This document shows positions 35,034 through 42,932 of a DNA stretch of 64,000 nt, piece after piece; the first letter of the stretch is position 1, and each line of letters starts with the position of its first letter. The notes beneath the pieces are model-generated. The model was not told where the DNA came from. It did no database searches and worked only from the letters and a program-made list of their open reading frames with translations. A program made the translations under genes and the position numbers. The DNA lies in IMG/VR virus record IMGVR_UViG_3300006735_000002, positions 17,571 through 81,570 of that record; one strand, written 5' to 3'. Origin of the DNA: a virus.

Positions 35034-35509
35034 TCCTTGACCACGCGGTCGATGCCGTACTTCTTCTCGAGCTCATGCTTGAACTCTCGAAGGTCATCGT
35101 ACTGCGGGTGTTCCATCAGCGCGTTGACCATGGCGTCGGCAGGTCCAGTGGAAGGCAGCGCGCGGAGGACATCACCGAAGCGGGCGTCGATCTGCTCAGC
35201 CACACGCATGGCGTTGGACTTCCGCTTGTAGCCGTAGCTGTGATAGCCGCTGCTGAACGTGAGCCCCGTGGGCCAGTGCGTCAGCTTCCAGCGCTTGTCT
35301 TTCGACTCATGCCCGAACTCAACCTCCCAGGTCGAAGGGTCCTCCTTGTCCTTGACCGTGTGGTCAGTGATGTGGATCGGATGCACCGCCAGCTGACCGT
35401 AGCAGCGAATGCCCCGGGCGATGACCTGGTAGGCACCGCCCTGGTCATTGTCCGGCACGTCCGGCAGTCGGGTGTACACCGTGATGTCTCGGCTTCTCCA
35501 GCGAATCAT
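35030..35509 (-). CDS. Hypothetical protein, 159 residues
   Basis: The ATG at 35509 has GGGAGGACTGAC upstream. Contains a strand-rich N-terminal half (DITVYTRLPDVP, WKLTHWPTGLTFSSGYH) and a helical, charged C-terminus (REFKHELEKKYGIDRVVKD). Last gene of the accessory block; its end overlaps the terminase-like gene tail to tail. Confidence 0.7.
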   Translation of the reverse strand: MIRWRSRDITVYTRLPDVPDNDQGGAYQVIARGIRCYGQLAVHPIHITDHTVKDKEDPSTWEVEFGHESKDKRWKLTHWPTGLTFSSGYHSYGYKRKSNAMRVAEQIDARFGDVLRALPSTGPADAMVNALMEHPQYDDLREFKHELEKKYGIDRVVKD

Positions 35510-35510
35510 G

Positions 35511-36017
35511 TCAGTCCTCCCAGATGTTGGACGCGGCGACGATCGCACGCATGAACGTCTTGAGCTTGTCGAGCTTGTCGTCGTCTCCGTTGCCCTCCAG
35601 GTCCGCGACAGTCAGACTGCGAGAATCGCTGGGCGTCAGGAAGTTGATCCGGTGACTCACGCTGCCGAACATCACGTCCACCCAGCGACCCTTGGCCCGG
35701 TACGCGGCAGCCTCACGACCGTTCTTGTCGGTGAGCGTCAGGTACGAGGTGTTGATCGGCGGGATGAACGTCTCACGAACAGGCACCGCAAGGGGCATGT
35801 CGCCGGGCTTCATGTCCGAGAAGCCCAGCACCATGTCCTCGAGCAGCACAAGGCGGCGCGACTCGCCCTCGGTCTCCTCGTGGTTGGTGATGATCTGACA
35901 CAGGCTCCAGATGTCACCAGTAGCCAGCTCCTGGTACCAGAACTCTTGGGGGTCAGGCCAGGTGCGGGTGCTCTCGTCCAAGACTCTGCCGTTGGACTGC
36001 AGGGTGTAACGGTTCAT
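35511..36017 (-). CDS. Hypothetical protein, 168 residues
   Basis: The ATG at 36017 follows GAAGGAGCAGCA. Soluble, strand-rich (RLVLLEDMVLGFSDMKPGD, NTSYLTLTDKNGREAAAYR), with a helical C-terminus. Ends two bases before the next start. No family recognised. Confidence 0.7.
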   Translation of the reverse strand: MNRYTLQSNGRVLDESTRTWPDPQEFWYQELATGDIWSLCQIITNHEETEGESRRLVLLEDMVLGFSDMKPGDMPLAVPVRETFIPPINTSYLTLTDKNGREAAAYRAKGRWVDVMFGSVSHRINFLTPSDSRSLTVADLEGNGDDDKLDKLKTFMRAIVAASNIWED

Positions 36018-36045
36018 TGCTGCTCCTTCGTGTGGTGTTGTGTGC

Positions 36046-36318
36046 CTAACCTGCGTTGCGCTGGCAGGCAAGTGTGAGTGCTTCTTCCAGTGTGAGCGGG
36101 TCGATGGACCCGTCCACGTCTCCATCATACGAGTGGCACAGGTACCACCCGTTGGGATCGAGCTCGTCCTCGACGTAGCCCTCCGCCCACGTGACTCCCC
36201 AGAAGTTGTCGCTCTCAGGCTCTACCGGGTAGGACGCAACCCACCGCACGTGTGGGTCGAGTACCTGCAGCGGCTCGAAACCGAAGGAGGCCAGCATGAC
36301 GTCCTGTTCCTGGCTCAT
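36046..36318 (-). CDS. Hypothetical acidic protein, 90 residues
   Basis: Start overlaps the upstream stop (ATGA). Rich in Trp, Asp and Glu (VRWVASYPVEPESDNFWGV, SYDGDVDGSIDPLTLEE). The acidic, compact form is common among phage host-takeover or DNA-mimic proteins, but nothing specific is seen. Confidence 0.65.
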   Translation of the reverse strand: MSQEQDVMLASFGFEPLQVLDPHVRWVASYPVEPESDNFWGVTWAEGYVEDELDPNGWYLCHSYDGDVDGSIDPLTLEEALTLACQRNAG

Positions 36319-36911
36319 GCGACCTCCTGCCCTTCGATTTCGGTGAACTCGACACCGGTGATCCAGCCCGGCTTCCAGCCATTGCGGCCCAGCCGGTTCT
36401 GCTTGCGGTACCACTCAGGCGGGTTGATCGGCATCACGTACAGGCCAGCCACGCTGTAGACGCGGTGACCCCGCAGCACGATAGCTTCACCGATGGAGTT
36501 GACGGTCACGTTGACCACCCCGCCAGGAGCTGGACGGAAGTTACCCCTCCACTCACCCGTGCGGTCAGGGGGCAGGATGAAAGCCGTCAGGTACAAGTAC
36601 CCGTAGCTGCCGTTGGTGTTGCCCACGACCTTGATGGCCTCGTCCTCGTACAGGACGTACTCCTTGGCCACGCGGTGGATGTCCCAGTGCTCGTCCTTCA
36701 GCTCGGCGAAGCGCTCACGACAGACGTCGAGGACACCCTTGTTGAGCGCCAGGACCAAGGCTGAACGCTCAGCCTCGTTGCCGGCGTACCAGCTGATGCG
36801 GTCGGGGACGAGGCCGAAGCCGGGGTCCTCGGTGGCGATGGCGCGAGCGCCCCAGATTGCGGAGCAGCCGCCCTGCTGTGCTGCCTTGATTGCAAATGCG
36901 TATCCAAACAT
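36315..36911 (-). CDS. Hypothetical protein, 198 residues
   Basis: The ATG at 36911 has AAGGGAGAGTGAC upstream. N-terminal helices (MFGYAFAIKAAQQGG, then LVLALNKGVLDVCRERFAEL) lead to a strand-rich C-terminal half (VVNVTVNSIGEAIVLRGHRV). No family recognised. Confidence 0.7.
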   Translation of the reverse strand: MFGYAFAIKAAQQGGCSAIWGARAIATEDPGFGLVPDRISWYAGNEAERSALVLALNKGVLDVCRERFAELKDEHWDIHRVAKEYVLYEDEAIKVVGNTNGSYGYLYLTAFILPPDRTGEWRGNFRPAPGGVVNVTVNSIGEAIVLRGHRVYSVAGLYVMPINPPEWYRKQNRLGRNGWKPGWITGVEFTEIEGQEVA

Positions 36912-36912
36912 G

Positions 36913-37347
36913 TCACTCTCCCTTCTTGTTGAGGTTGTGCTTGACGAGCCAGATGCCCGCCTCGCTCTCGCTGTCGATCGCACGCACCAGCTTCTTGACG
37001 AACTTGCTGTCCGTCAGGCTGGAGGCGTTGGTGCGCAGACCGATGTGGTCGTACACGTCTTTTGCCTCGACGAGGTTGTCGCTGTCGTGGCTGTTGATTC
37101 GCTGCCAGGCGTAGGCCCGAGTGTAGAACTTCTCCCAGTTCTTCTCGGTGATGCAACCGATACCGACCGACATGGTCAGCCAGATGATCTGCTCGGTCAA
37201 GACCGAGAAGACTCGGAAGTCATCGTCACCGTTGTCGATGACCGTGCGGCGCTTGGACTTGCGGTAGTAGGCGATCTCCTCCGGGTCGGTGACCCGGGGG
37301 AAGGTGACGTCGCGGGAAACATTGCCGTGGTCAAAATCAAGGGACAT
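36913..37347 (-). CDS. Hypothetical protein, 144 residues
   Basis: AAAGAGAG lies before the ATG. Central hydrophobic helix (FSVLTEQIIWLTMSVGIG) in an otherwise charged protein. Stops two bases before the next gene. No family recognised. Confidence 0.7.
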   Translation of the reverse strand: MSLDFDHGNVSRDVTFPRVTDPEEIAYYRKSKRRTVIDNGDDDFRVFSVLTEQIIWLTMSVGIGCITEKNWEKFYTRAYAWQRINSHDSDNLVEAKDVYDHIGLRTNASSLTDSKFVKKLVRAIDSESEAGIWLVKHNLNKKGE

Positions 37348-37373
37348 GTGTAGCTCTCTTTGGTTGGGTTGGT

Positions 37374-37724
37374 TCAGTTGTTGAGCTCAAACATCAGGCG
37401 AATCACATCGTCGTGCCACTCGTTGAGGCGGGACGCCTCTTCTCGGTACTCAAGGACGAAGTGGCGCGGACTCACTACCGTCACCCCTTCCCACAGGTCG
37501 AAGGTGTACACACAGCGGAGCTCGACCGATGTGCCATTGCCGTCGGGGTCCATGCCCTTCAGCGGGTAGTACACGTGCAGCCGGTAGGTCTCGATCACAT
37601 CGGAGTAGTCGGGACCATTCCGGTGCTCGTGGGGAACCACCTCGACCTCAGCGAAGCGCGGGAGGTGGCGCTTCATCATGTTTGCCAGAACTTTGGCAGT
37701 CTCACCGTTCAAGACTTCAGGCAT
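37374..37724 (-). CDS. Hypothetical protein, 116 residues
   Basis: GTAGGAGAGAGAC before the ATG. An alpha-beta pattern (AKVLANMMKRHLPRFAEVEVV ... ETYRLHVYYPL ... VELRCVYTFDLWEGV). No motif recognised. Confidence 0.7.
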   Translation of the reverse strand: MPEVLNGETAKVLANMMKRHLPRFAEVEVVPHEHRNGPDYSDVIETYRLHVYYPLKGMDPDGNGTSVELRCVYTFDLWEGVTVVSPRHFVLEYREEASRLNEWHDDVIRLMFELNN

Positions 37725-37733
37725 GTCTCTCTC

Positions 37734-38120
37734 CTACAGGTTGACGCCGCACGCCAACGTGTGCGGCTTTCCGTTTGTGACGTTGAAGACCGCGAACTGG
37801 CTGGTCAGCAGCGGTCGGTTGTCTCCCACCACGAACGTCTCGAGCTCGTAGGGGTTGTACCGAACTGCCTGCTCCGTTCCGTCGAGCAGGATGAGGTGGG
37901 TGACCCACCCCTTGGCGTAGGCATGGACATGCTCCCTGCCCTCACGCCTCACGCGAGCACGGCCGGAAGGTTGCACCCTCCAGGTCACGTGCTTCAACAC
38001 GATGCGCTTGGCGTACCCAACCACCAGGGCATGCTGTCGCACACTCCATTCTCGGCGGCGCTGGTTGAAGTACACCTGCACCGGGCGCTCTCGGTCGAAG
38101 AGCTGGTGGGTACGCTTCAC
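37734..38120 (-). CDS. Hypothetical basic protein, 128 residues
   Basis: GTG start at 38120 overlapping the upstream stop (GTGA) behind GGAGACAGA. Basic and strand-rich (VQVYFNQRRREWSVRQHALV, RIVLKHVTWRVQPSGRARV). Nucleic-acid binding is possible from charge. No family recognised. Confidence 0.65.
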   Translation of the reverse strand: MKRTHQLFDRERPVQVYFNQRRREWSVRQHALVVGYAKRIVLKHVTWRVQPSGRARVRREGREHVHAYAKGWVTHLILLDGTEQAVRYNPYELETFVVGDNRPLLTSQFAVFNVTNGKPHTLACGVNL

Positions 38121-38287
38121 TCTGTCTCCACCGCTGCCGTCACAGACGGCTGTTCTGGGTCCGCGACCTCGCCTCCCTGCGACTCGACCTCGTCGACAAG
38201 TTCTTCGACGAAGGCGTGCAGCAGGTCGAGCAGCTGCGAGGGGTCGATGTTGGTGCGAATCTTGAAGCTAAGTGTGTGGGTATCCAT
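38117..38287 (-). CDS. Small acidic protein, 56 residues
   Basis: The ATG at 38287 follows GAGGAGAACTGAC. A short strand (HTLSFKIRTNID) and one amphipathic helix (PSQLLDLLHAFVEELVDEV), then an acidic tail ending VETE. It lies between two overlapping neighbours in good operon spacing. Confidence 0.65.
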   Translation of the reverse strand: MDTHTLSFKIRTNIDPSQLLDLLHAFVEELVDEVESQGGEVADPEQPSVTAAVETE

Positions 38288-38288
38288 G

Positions 38289-38879
38289 TCAGTTCTCCTC
38301 GATGACGATGACGTCGTTGCTGTTGACCCAGATGGTTTCTTCCTGCTCGTTCTCGACGTTGATGCCGAGACGCTGGCCCGGCTTGTACCGGTCCTGGCCT
38401 GTCCAGAAGACGTGGCCGCACTTGTTGATGTTGCGCTGACTCTTGGGGCCAGCACGCACCACGCGGATGAAGTCTCCGCGCTGAACCTGCCGGTCCGTCT
38501 CCTCGACCAGGTGGGCGAGACTCTCAGCCCGCCGAGGCGCCGGCGCCGGGGGCGTGGGCTGCGCCGCGCTCTGCGGTGCAGTGCCGAACGAGTAGCCAGC
38601 AACGGCTCCGCAGTCTCGGCAGTAATCGAATCCGACCACGCCGTCGTATCCGAAGTGGGTGGTGTTGCCGCAGCTTGTGCAGCTCATGGTGGCGGTGGGG
38701 GTCGAGGGGGTCATGGTGCTCTCCTTGGTGAGGTAGTCCTTCGGGATGAACATCCGCGAAGGCTTGATGGTGTGGTGCTGTCCTGCCTGGTAGGCGAGAC
38801 GCATCACGTCGTCGGGCTGGCCGGAGTGGACCCGGCCATCGTGGTCAGTCCACTGCAGGCGTGTCTTCACACCTTCCAT
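38289..38879 (-). CDS. Zinc-ribbon protein, possibly with an internal second start
   Basis: 196 residues from the ATG at 38879 (GAAGG seven bases upstream). A second, stronger site (AAGGAGAGCACC) precedes an in-frame ATG at 38714, so a shorter 141-residue product starting MTPSTPTAT is likely as well or instead. That product begins with a zinc ribbon (CTSCGN ... YCRDCG), then a Pro/Ala linker, then a strand-rich domain. The N-terminal extension resembles a separate small domain. Confidence 0.65.
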   Translation of the reverse strand: MEGVKTRLQWTDHDGRVHSGQPDDVMRLAYQAGQHHTIKPSRMFIPKDYLTKESTMTPSTPTATMSCTSCGNTTHFGYDGVVGFDYCRDCGAVAGYSFGTAPQSAAQPTPPAPAPRRAESLAHLVEETDRQVQRGDFIRVVRAGPKSQRNINKCGHVFWTGQDRYKPGQRLGINVENEQEETIWVNSNDVIVIEEN

Positions 38880-39457
38880 TGCTTTGCCTTCGACGTACAG
38901 TCGCCTTCGTAGGTGTATGTGGCTTCGCACAGGTACACGGTGCCGACATCCGGCACGTACTTGGCCGTCTCCGTGAACGTCTCCAGCACGGCGGTGTAGC
39001 CGCTCTCCCAGACCCAGTGGTCGTCCTCGTGCCGGAGCGTGAACTTGACCTGCGCCTTGGGAAGCTCACGCGTTCCCTCGGTCTCCGTCCACCGCACCGG
39101 GTCGAGTCGTTCCCACGTCTCGTCGTTGAAGTCGAGCCACTCTTCTCCGTTGTCGTCCGTCGAGTGGATGACCGAGTCGAGGTAGTTGAACTCCGCCTCG
39201 TTCTCCCAGTGCTCAGCGCACGGGATGTTGAACAGCTCGGGCAGGCCCGCGGCCTTGACCAAGGTGTCCATGTCGTGGAACTTCGCAGTGCTCGACTTCT
39301 CAGCGAGTTCGACCTTGTGCTTTTCCACGAGTCTGCGGAGGTCCTTGATGGCTTCATCCTTTGTCGGAGCCCACGCCTGGCATGGGTACTCCGTCGACCG
39401 GGCATGCCAGCCCGCCCTCCGGTTGGTGTCTTCCATCTTCTTCAGTTTCATCTTCAT
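38867..39457 (-). CDS. Hypothetical protein, 196 residues
   Basis: The ATG at 39457 has CCAGGAGAGAACC upstream. Basic N-terminus (MKMKLKKMEDTNRRAGW), a helix (DEAIKDLRRLVEKHKVELAEK), then a strand-rich half with many Trp/Glu (AQVKFTLRHEDDHWVWESG). Overlaps the next start by 13 bases. No family recognised. Confidence 0.7.
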   Translation of the reverse strand: MKMKLKKMEDTNRRAGWHARSTEYPCQAWAPTKDEAIKDLRRLVEKHKVELAEKSSTAKFHDMDTLVKAAGLPELFNIPCAEHWENEAEFNYLDSVIHSTDDNGEEWLDFNDETWERLDPVRWTETEGTRELPKAQVKFTLRHEDDHWVWESGYTAVLETFTETAKYVPDVGTVYLCEATYTYEGDCTSKAKQWKV

Positions 39458-39478
39458 GGTTCTCTCCTGGTTGTGGTT

Positions 39479-39516
39479 GGTGTGAGGCACCTGTCAGGCC
39501 GTGCCCCCCTGCGCCT
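39479..39516. repeat. 38-bp direct repeat, copy 1
   Basis: Matches 39812-39849 at 37 of 38 bases. This copy spans the 3' end of the gene at 39494-39793 and encodes its last residues (AQGGTA and stop). Confidence 0.8.
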
Positions 39517-39793
39517 CGATCTCGTCTTCGTAGAAGCCGTCACGCCACGGGGCGTCCGCTCCATGCAAGGTGACCATGGGCCAACAGCCCGTCTCTCCAA
39601 GGTCGTGGCCCTGCACAATGGCCATCTGCCCCACGTAGGAATCTTCGTCGGACTTGATGACCTTCACCCGGCTGCCCACTGGGAAGACTCGCTGGGCTTC
39701 GATCAGCCATGCAGCCTTCTTGGTAGAAGACTCTTGCAGGATTTCGTGAGGGGCACCTGCACGATTGACAGTAGACCAGCAGAATGATGGCAT
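39494..39793 (-). CDS. Hypothetical protein, 99 residues
   Basis: The ATG at 39793 follows TTGGAGCAACG. The middle reads like a small SH3-like barrel (GSRVKVIKSDEDSYVGQMAIV, then GCWPMVTLHG) preceding WRDGFYEDEIE, a pattern seen in short domains of nucleic-acid or protein-binding modules. The stop lies in the direct repeat shared with 39812-39849. Confidence 0.6.
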   Translation of the reverse strand: MPSFCWSTVNRAGAPHEILQESSTKKAAWLIEAQRVFPVGSRVKVIKSDEDSYVGQMAIVQGHDLGETGCWPMVTLHGADAPWRDGFYEDEIEAQGGTA

Positions 39794-39811
39794 CGTTGCT
39801 CCAAGGTGTGG

Positions 39812-39849
39812 GGTGTGGGGCACCTGTCAGGCCGTGCCCCCCTGCGCCT
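39812..39849. repeat. 38-bp direct repeat, copy 2
   Basis: Second copy, in the gap between the DUF932-type gene's stop (39858) and the ATG at 39793. It is non-coding here and looks like the leftover 3' end of a deleted or duplicated small gene. Confidence 0.75.
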
Positions 39850-39857
39850 TGTGCCTC

Positions 39858-41027
39858 TCAGGCAGAGACGAGCACGCGGTTCTCAACGCTGCGCACGATG
39901 CCGTCGAGGAGGACAGCGTTGGAGAACTTCTCCATTTCGTGCTGGAGAGAGAGGCTCTCCTCCTGCGCCACTCGGGTGATGCCATCAACGGCACCTGCCA
40001 GGGTGCCGTACGGGCTGCTGGTCTCGTCGCGCAAACCGCGCTCGAAGACGTTGGTCAGCACGCGGTCGGGCACCCGGGTCTTGCGCTTGGCGTTGACCTC
40101 GGTGATGAAGGTCTCGACCGGGCCCAGTGTGTTGTCCTCGATCTTGGCGTCGGGATCGAAGTCGATGCGGGTGTTGACCGACTGCTCGTAGAGGTCGAAG
40201 CCCTCACCCATACCGCGGCGGATGCCCGCCAACTGCTCGGGCAGGTGGTCGTTGACGCGCTGCATCATGTCGCCGACGTGGTTGTGACGCGACCGACCGT
40301 AGTCCTCCAGCGTGGCGGCGATGCCGTTGCTGCAGATCAACTTCCAGAGCTTGCCCCAGAACGACAGGCTGGCGTGCCCGGTCTCGCTGTTCCACATCTC
40401 GATCATCTTGATCGGCGTGCCCAGCTTGATGGGCTCGTCGGCGATGCGGACTCGCATGCGCTCTGTCGTGAGCTGGTACTCGATGACGTTGCGGTCGCCG
40501 CCGAAGTGGTCGACTGCCAGCGACAGTGCCTCGACGTGGGACAGTGGCGCGTACCCCTCGGTCACGACACCGTCGAGAACGGGCAGGCTCTCGCCGCGAC
40601 GGGAGCTCACTCGCCAGCGCAGCGTCTTGCTCACGCGCTGCGACCACATACGGAGCATGAGGTTGGTGGCCTCGAAGGCGCGTGCCTCCTGCCCACGCCA
40701 GTTGGCGGTGCTGTCGAGCTCGGCCGTCTGCTCGAGAATCTTACCGAGGCCGGAGATCTCGAGGTACTGGCTCAGCTGGCGGAAGGCGGACTTGGCCACC
40801 TTGACCTTGTCGTTGCCGAGTACGGCGACGGCACCACCGTCTTTGGCGGGGAAGAAGGCGAACGGCACAGCGTTCACCGGAATGAGGTAGTCGTGTCGAG
40901 CCTGCTTCTCGCTGATGACTGACTGCAGGTGCGCCACATCGGACAGGGTCATGCCCGCATCGTGGCCGCGCTTGAGGATGAGGCTGCTGGGCAGCAGGAT
41001 GTTGATGTTGGGATCGATGATGGTCAT
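39858..41027 (-). CDS. DUF932 family phage/plasmid protein
   Basis: 389 residues with CGGAGCAACTGAC before the ATG. The centre carries the DUF932 pattern: LPVLDGVVTEGYAPLSHVEAL near residue 155 and KMIEMWNSETGHASLSFWGK near 210, followed by LWKLICSNGI. Proteins of this family are common on phages and plasmids; their function is not established. The length is typical. It is the largest gene of the accessory block and is preceded by a 33-residue gene. Confidence 0.8.
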   Translation of the reverse strand: MTIIDPNINILLPSSLILKRGHDAGMTLSDVAHLQSVISEKQARHDYLIPVNAVPFAFFPAKDGGAVAVLGNDKVKVAKSAFRQLSQYLEISGLGKILEQTAELDSTANWRGQEARAFEATNLMLRMWSQRVSKTLRWRVSSRRGESLPVLDGVVTEGYAPLSHVEALSLAVDHFGGDRNVIEYQLTTERMRVRIADEPIKLGTPIKMIEMWNSETGHASLSFWGKLWKLICSNGIAATLEDYGRSRHNHVGDMMQRVNDHLPEQLAGIRRGMGEGFDLYEQSVNTRIDFDPDAKIEDNTLGPVETFITEVNAKRKTRVPDRVLTNVFERGLRDETSSPYGTLAGAVDGITRVAQEESLSLQHEMEKFSNAVLLDGIVRSVENRVLVSA

Positions 41028-41028
41028 G

Positions 41029-41130
41029 TCAGTTGCTCCGGTGGTTGTGCTTGCGGATGATGGCGTCCCGCAGGAACGGGTCGCCCAGGGTGTCGAGCCC
41101 GAGGGCCTTGCGGATGGCGGCGGTGTTCAT
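41029..41130 (-). CDS. Tiny protein, 33 residues
   Basis: The ATG at 41130 has GGGAGGAGCAAC upstream, one of the best ribosome binding sites in the region, and overlaps the previous stop by four bases. Product begins MNTAAIRKALGLDTLG and ends KHNHRSN. It stops two bases before the DUF932-type ATG. Spacing and site make it a credible gene despite its size. Confidence 0.6.
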   Translation of the reverse strand: MNTAAIRKALGLDTLGDPFLRDAIIRKHNHRSN

Positions 41131-41330
41131 GTTGCTCCTCCCTTGTTGATCTTGACCCAGCAGGCGAGCCAGACCTCGCCAGTCTCCGGGTCCTTGCGGG
41201 CGACGTGGCCGCCGCCTGCGTCGACCAGCTCAACCAGGTTGTCGGCGTCGAGGACCTGCTGGGCCTCGGGGTCGGTGACCTCGTGTCTCTCGAACGTGTC
41301 GAGGTCCTGTGCCATGAATGTCTCTCCCAT
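41127..41330 (-). CDS. Hypothetical acidic protein, 67 residues
   Basis: The ATG at 41330 follows TGAGGAGCAAC; the stop overlaps the next start. Acidic N-terminal half (LDTFERHEVTDPEAQQVL), then strands with Trp (GEVWLACWVKINKGG). No family recognised. Confidence 0.7.
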   Translation of the reverse strand: MGETFMAQDLDTFERHEVTDPEAQQVLDADNLVELVDAGGGHVARKDPETGEVWLACWVKINKGGAT

Positions 41331-41338
41331 GTTGCTCC

Positions 41339-42184
41339 TCACTTTGCCGCTGCTGCGGCGGTGTCGTTGTTGATGCGGCGGACCTTGGAGGCAATCGCTC
41401 CATGGAAGGCCAGCCAGAAGGACGGCCGACGAGCCCCGCGCTCGTTGCCGTTGCACCCATGGCACTGCACACAGGTCAGTCCGTGGGCGTCTGCATTGCA
41501 CTCTCGACCGAGTGCGGCGAAGGCGGCGTCGTCTTCTGCGGAACCGCTCGATGCGAACCAGCGCCAGCCAGCAGCACGGGCACGCATCGCATCCGCCGGG
41601 CTGGATACCGAGGCCATGAAGTACTGTCCCCAGGTGGCAGCGTCGAGGCTGCGCCACGCTGCGGTGTAGCCGCTGTGACCCTTGGCTCCATGGAGGATGC
41701 TCTCCCACACATGGAGTGGAACAGCTGCGCCGTCACCGTCGTTGGTCAGGCGGATCTCCGCACCAGTGTAGAAGCCGTCAGGGACACCGACGACACCCCG
41801 CAGGAGCAGGCCCAGCGCTGCCTCCCAGGCGAACCCGAGACGATGCTTGTCGACATAGCAAGTGCCGAGACCATGTCGTGCCTTGCTGCGATGGACGCAG
41901 TCGTCAGGGCAGACTGCGTCGTCAAGTCCTGCGTCGTAGGCAGGACCCGGTGCGATGTCCTGCCGCATCACTGCGACCTGGATCATGTCTCCCGTCTTCA
42001 CGTTCTTGGATGAGGCGTTGTTGCACTGCGCCACGACCATGATGGGGTCGCCGGTGAGCAGCGAGTTGCCTGCCCACAACACAATGGTCGATGGCAGGTC
42101 GGCCACTCGGCGAACGCCGAGAACCTTCTTGACGTGCTGCTTCCAGGCGGAACGCCACTTGAGGTTGAGGAAGGATGCGGTCAT
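41339..42184 (-). CDS. Cys/His-rich hypothetical protein, 281 residues
   Basis: The ATG at 42184 has GGAGCAATAC upstream and lies 22 bases after a candidate promoter. Two Cys/His clusters are visible: VCPDDCVHRS ... LGTCYV near residues 91-111, and CVQCHGCNGN near 238-247 preceding RPSFWLAFHG. The first resembles a cluster seen in phage proteins of unknown function. DNA or RNA binding through zinc is likely but not shown. Confidence 0.7.
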   Translation of the reverse strand: MTASFLNLKWRSAWKQHVKKVLGVRRVADLPSTIVLWAGNSLLTGDPIMVVAQCNNASSKNVKTGDMIQVAVMRQDIAPGPAYDAGLDDAVCPDDCVHRSKARHGLGTCYVDKHRLGFAWEAALGLLLRGVVGVPDGFYTGAEIRLTNDGDGAAVPLHVWESILHGAKGHSGYTAAWRSLDAATWGQYFMASVSSPADAMRARAAGWRWFASSGSAEDDAAFAALGRECNADAHGLTCVQCHGCNGNERGARRPSFWLAFHGAIASKVRRINNDTAAAAAK

Positions 42185-42206
42185 GTATTGCTCCGTGTTG
42201 TGGCAC

Positions 42207-42235
42207 AGCGTATTGTGCTGTGCTGTTACTGTCAA
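42207..42235 (-). promoter_or_regulatory. Sigma70-like promoter for the genes leftward of 42184
   Basis: Minus strand TTGACA (42235-42230), a 17-base spacer, then TACGCT (42212-42207), ending 22 bases before the ATG at 42184. The -35 box and spacing are ideal and the -10 is moderate. It lies in the only gap of this stretch (42185-42231). Likely early transcription by host RNA polymerase of the DUF932 group. Confidence 0.6.
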
Positions 42236-42570
42236 GGATGGATGATCGTCCAAGCCTGCCACACGGCGACATGCCGCATGGCTTCGCGCATCCCGTCGGC
42301 GGAGATGCACCATGCCTCGATGCCTCCATCGAGGTTCAGCGCCCCGCCCCTGCGCTTGAGCAGAGTCGAGACGTAGTACCGGCGCACGAACTGCCCCTCG
42401 TCGGGGAAGGTGTCCCCGGCGAACTCGCGGTCGTAGAACTCGACCAGGGGCTCGGCCTCCTCGTGGGTCTTGCCGTGGTTGAGGCCGTAGCGGTCGCCCT
42501 TGCGGACGAACCGCACACGCCAGGGCTGACCCGTCTCGTGGTCGATGAAGTCGTGGAGGGGGTCGGTCAT
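42232..42570 (-). CDS. Hypothetical protein, 112 residues
   Basis: GAGGAGACATC before the ATG, which overlaps the upstream stop by four bases. Charged, strand-rich (QPWRVRFVRKGDRYGLNHG, GQFVRRYYVSTLLKRRGG). No family recognised. Its stop codon overlaps the -35 box at 42230-42235. Confidence 0.7.
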   Translation of the reverse strand: MTDPLHDFIDHETGQPWRVRFVRKGDRYGLNHGKTHEEAEPLVEFYDREFAGDTFPDEGQFVRRYYVSTLLKRRGGALNLDGGIEAWCISADGMREAMRHVAVWQAWTIIHP

Positions 42571-42797
42571 GATGTCTCCTCGTTGGTGCAGGTGTCGATG
42601 CAGTCGCGCGGGACACCCGGGATGTCGGCCTCCAGGGCGACGCCAACAGGGGCGTTCCAGTCCCAGGACTTGACGTTCTCGTCCTTGGCGTTTCGCTTCG
42701 CGCAGTGAGGGCAGAGCTCACCGTCGCGCGCGAAGTAGCGAATGCGGCTGCCGGTCACACGGCAGTGGCCTCCGAGGTAGCGGGTAAAGGGGGTCAT
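42567..42797 (-). CDS. Small zinc-finger-like protein, 76 residues
   Basis: TGGAGAAACATC before the ATG. A CPHCAKRN knuckle with a preceding CRVTGSR and a late CIDTC gives enough cysteines for one zinc site. First gene after a hairpin cluster. Confidence 0.65.
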   Translation of the reverse strand: MTPFTRYLGGHCRVTGSRIRYFARDGELCPHCAKRNAKDENVKSWDWNAPVGVALEADIPGVPRDCIDTCTNEETS

Positions 42798-42820
42798 GAT
42801 GTTTCTCCAGAGTGAGCGCC

Positions 42821-42898
42821 GACGCAGGGAACCTGCGCCCCAAGGACCGTCCTTGGCTCAGACAACGAGGGCCCGGCAGCCGAAGCCGCCAGGCCCTC
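42821..42898 (-). terminator. Three consecutive hairpins, one terminator-like, in a 135-bp gap
   Basis: At 42867-42898 a 14-bp stem with two G-U pairs closes on a TTCG tetraloop and is followed by GTTGTCTG. At 42840-42856 CCAAGGA pairs with TCCTTGG around three bases. At 42822-42838 CGCAGG pairs with CCTGCG. They fill the gap 42798-42932 between two genes on the minus strand. The first is the best terminator or 3'-end stabiliser; the others lie in the leader of the next gene. Confidence 0.6.
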
Positions 42899-42932
42899 AC
42901 CCGTCGCACGAATCACTCAGCCTTGATGAACG

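Noticed and set aside
37413-38912. 499-codon plus-strand open frame
   Set aside because: It covers four well-spaced minus-strand genes with good ribosome binding sites; the translation is low-complexity and Val/His/Leu-rich, typical of an antisense shadow.
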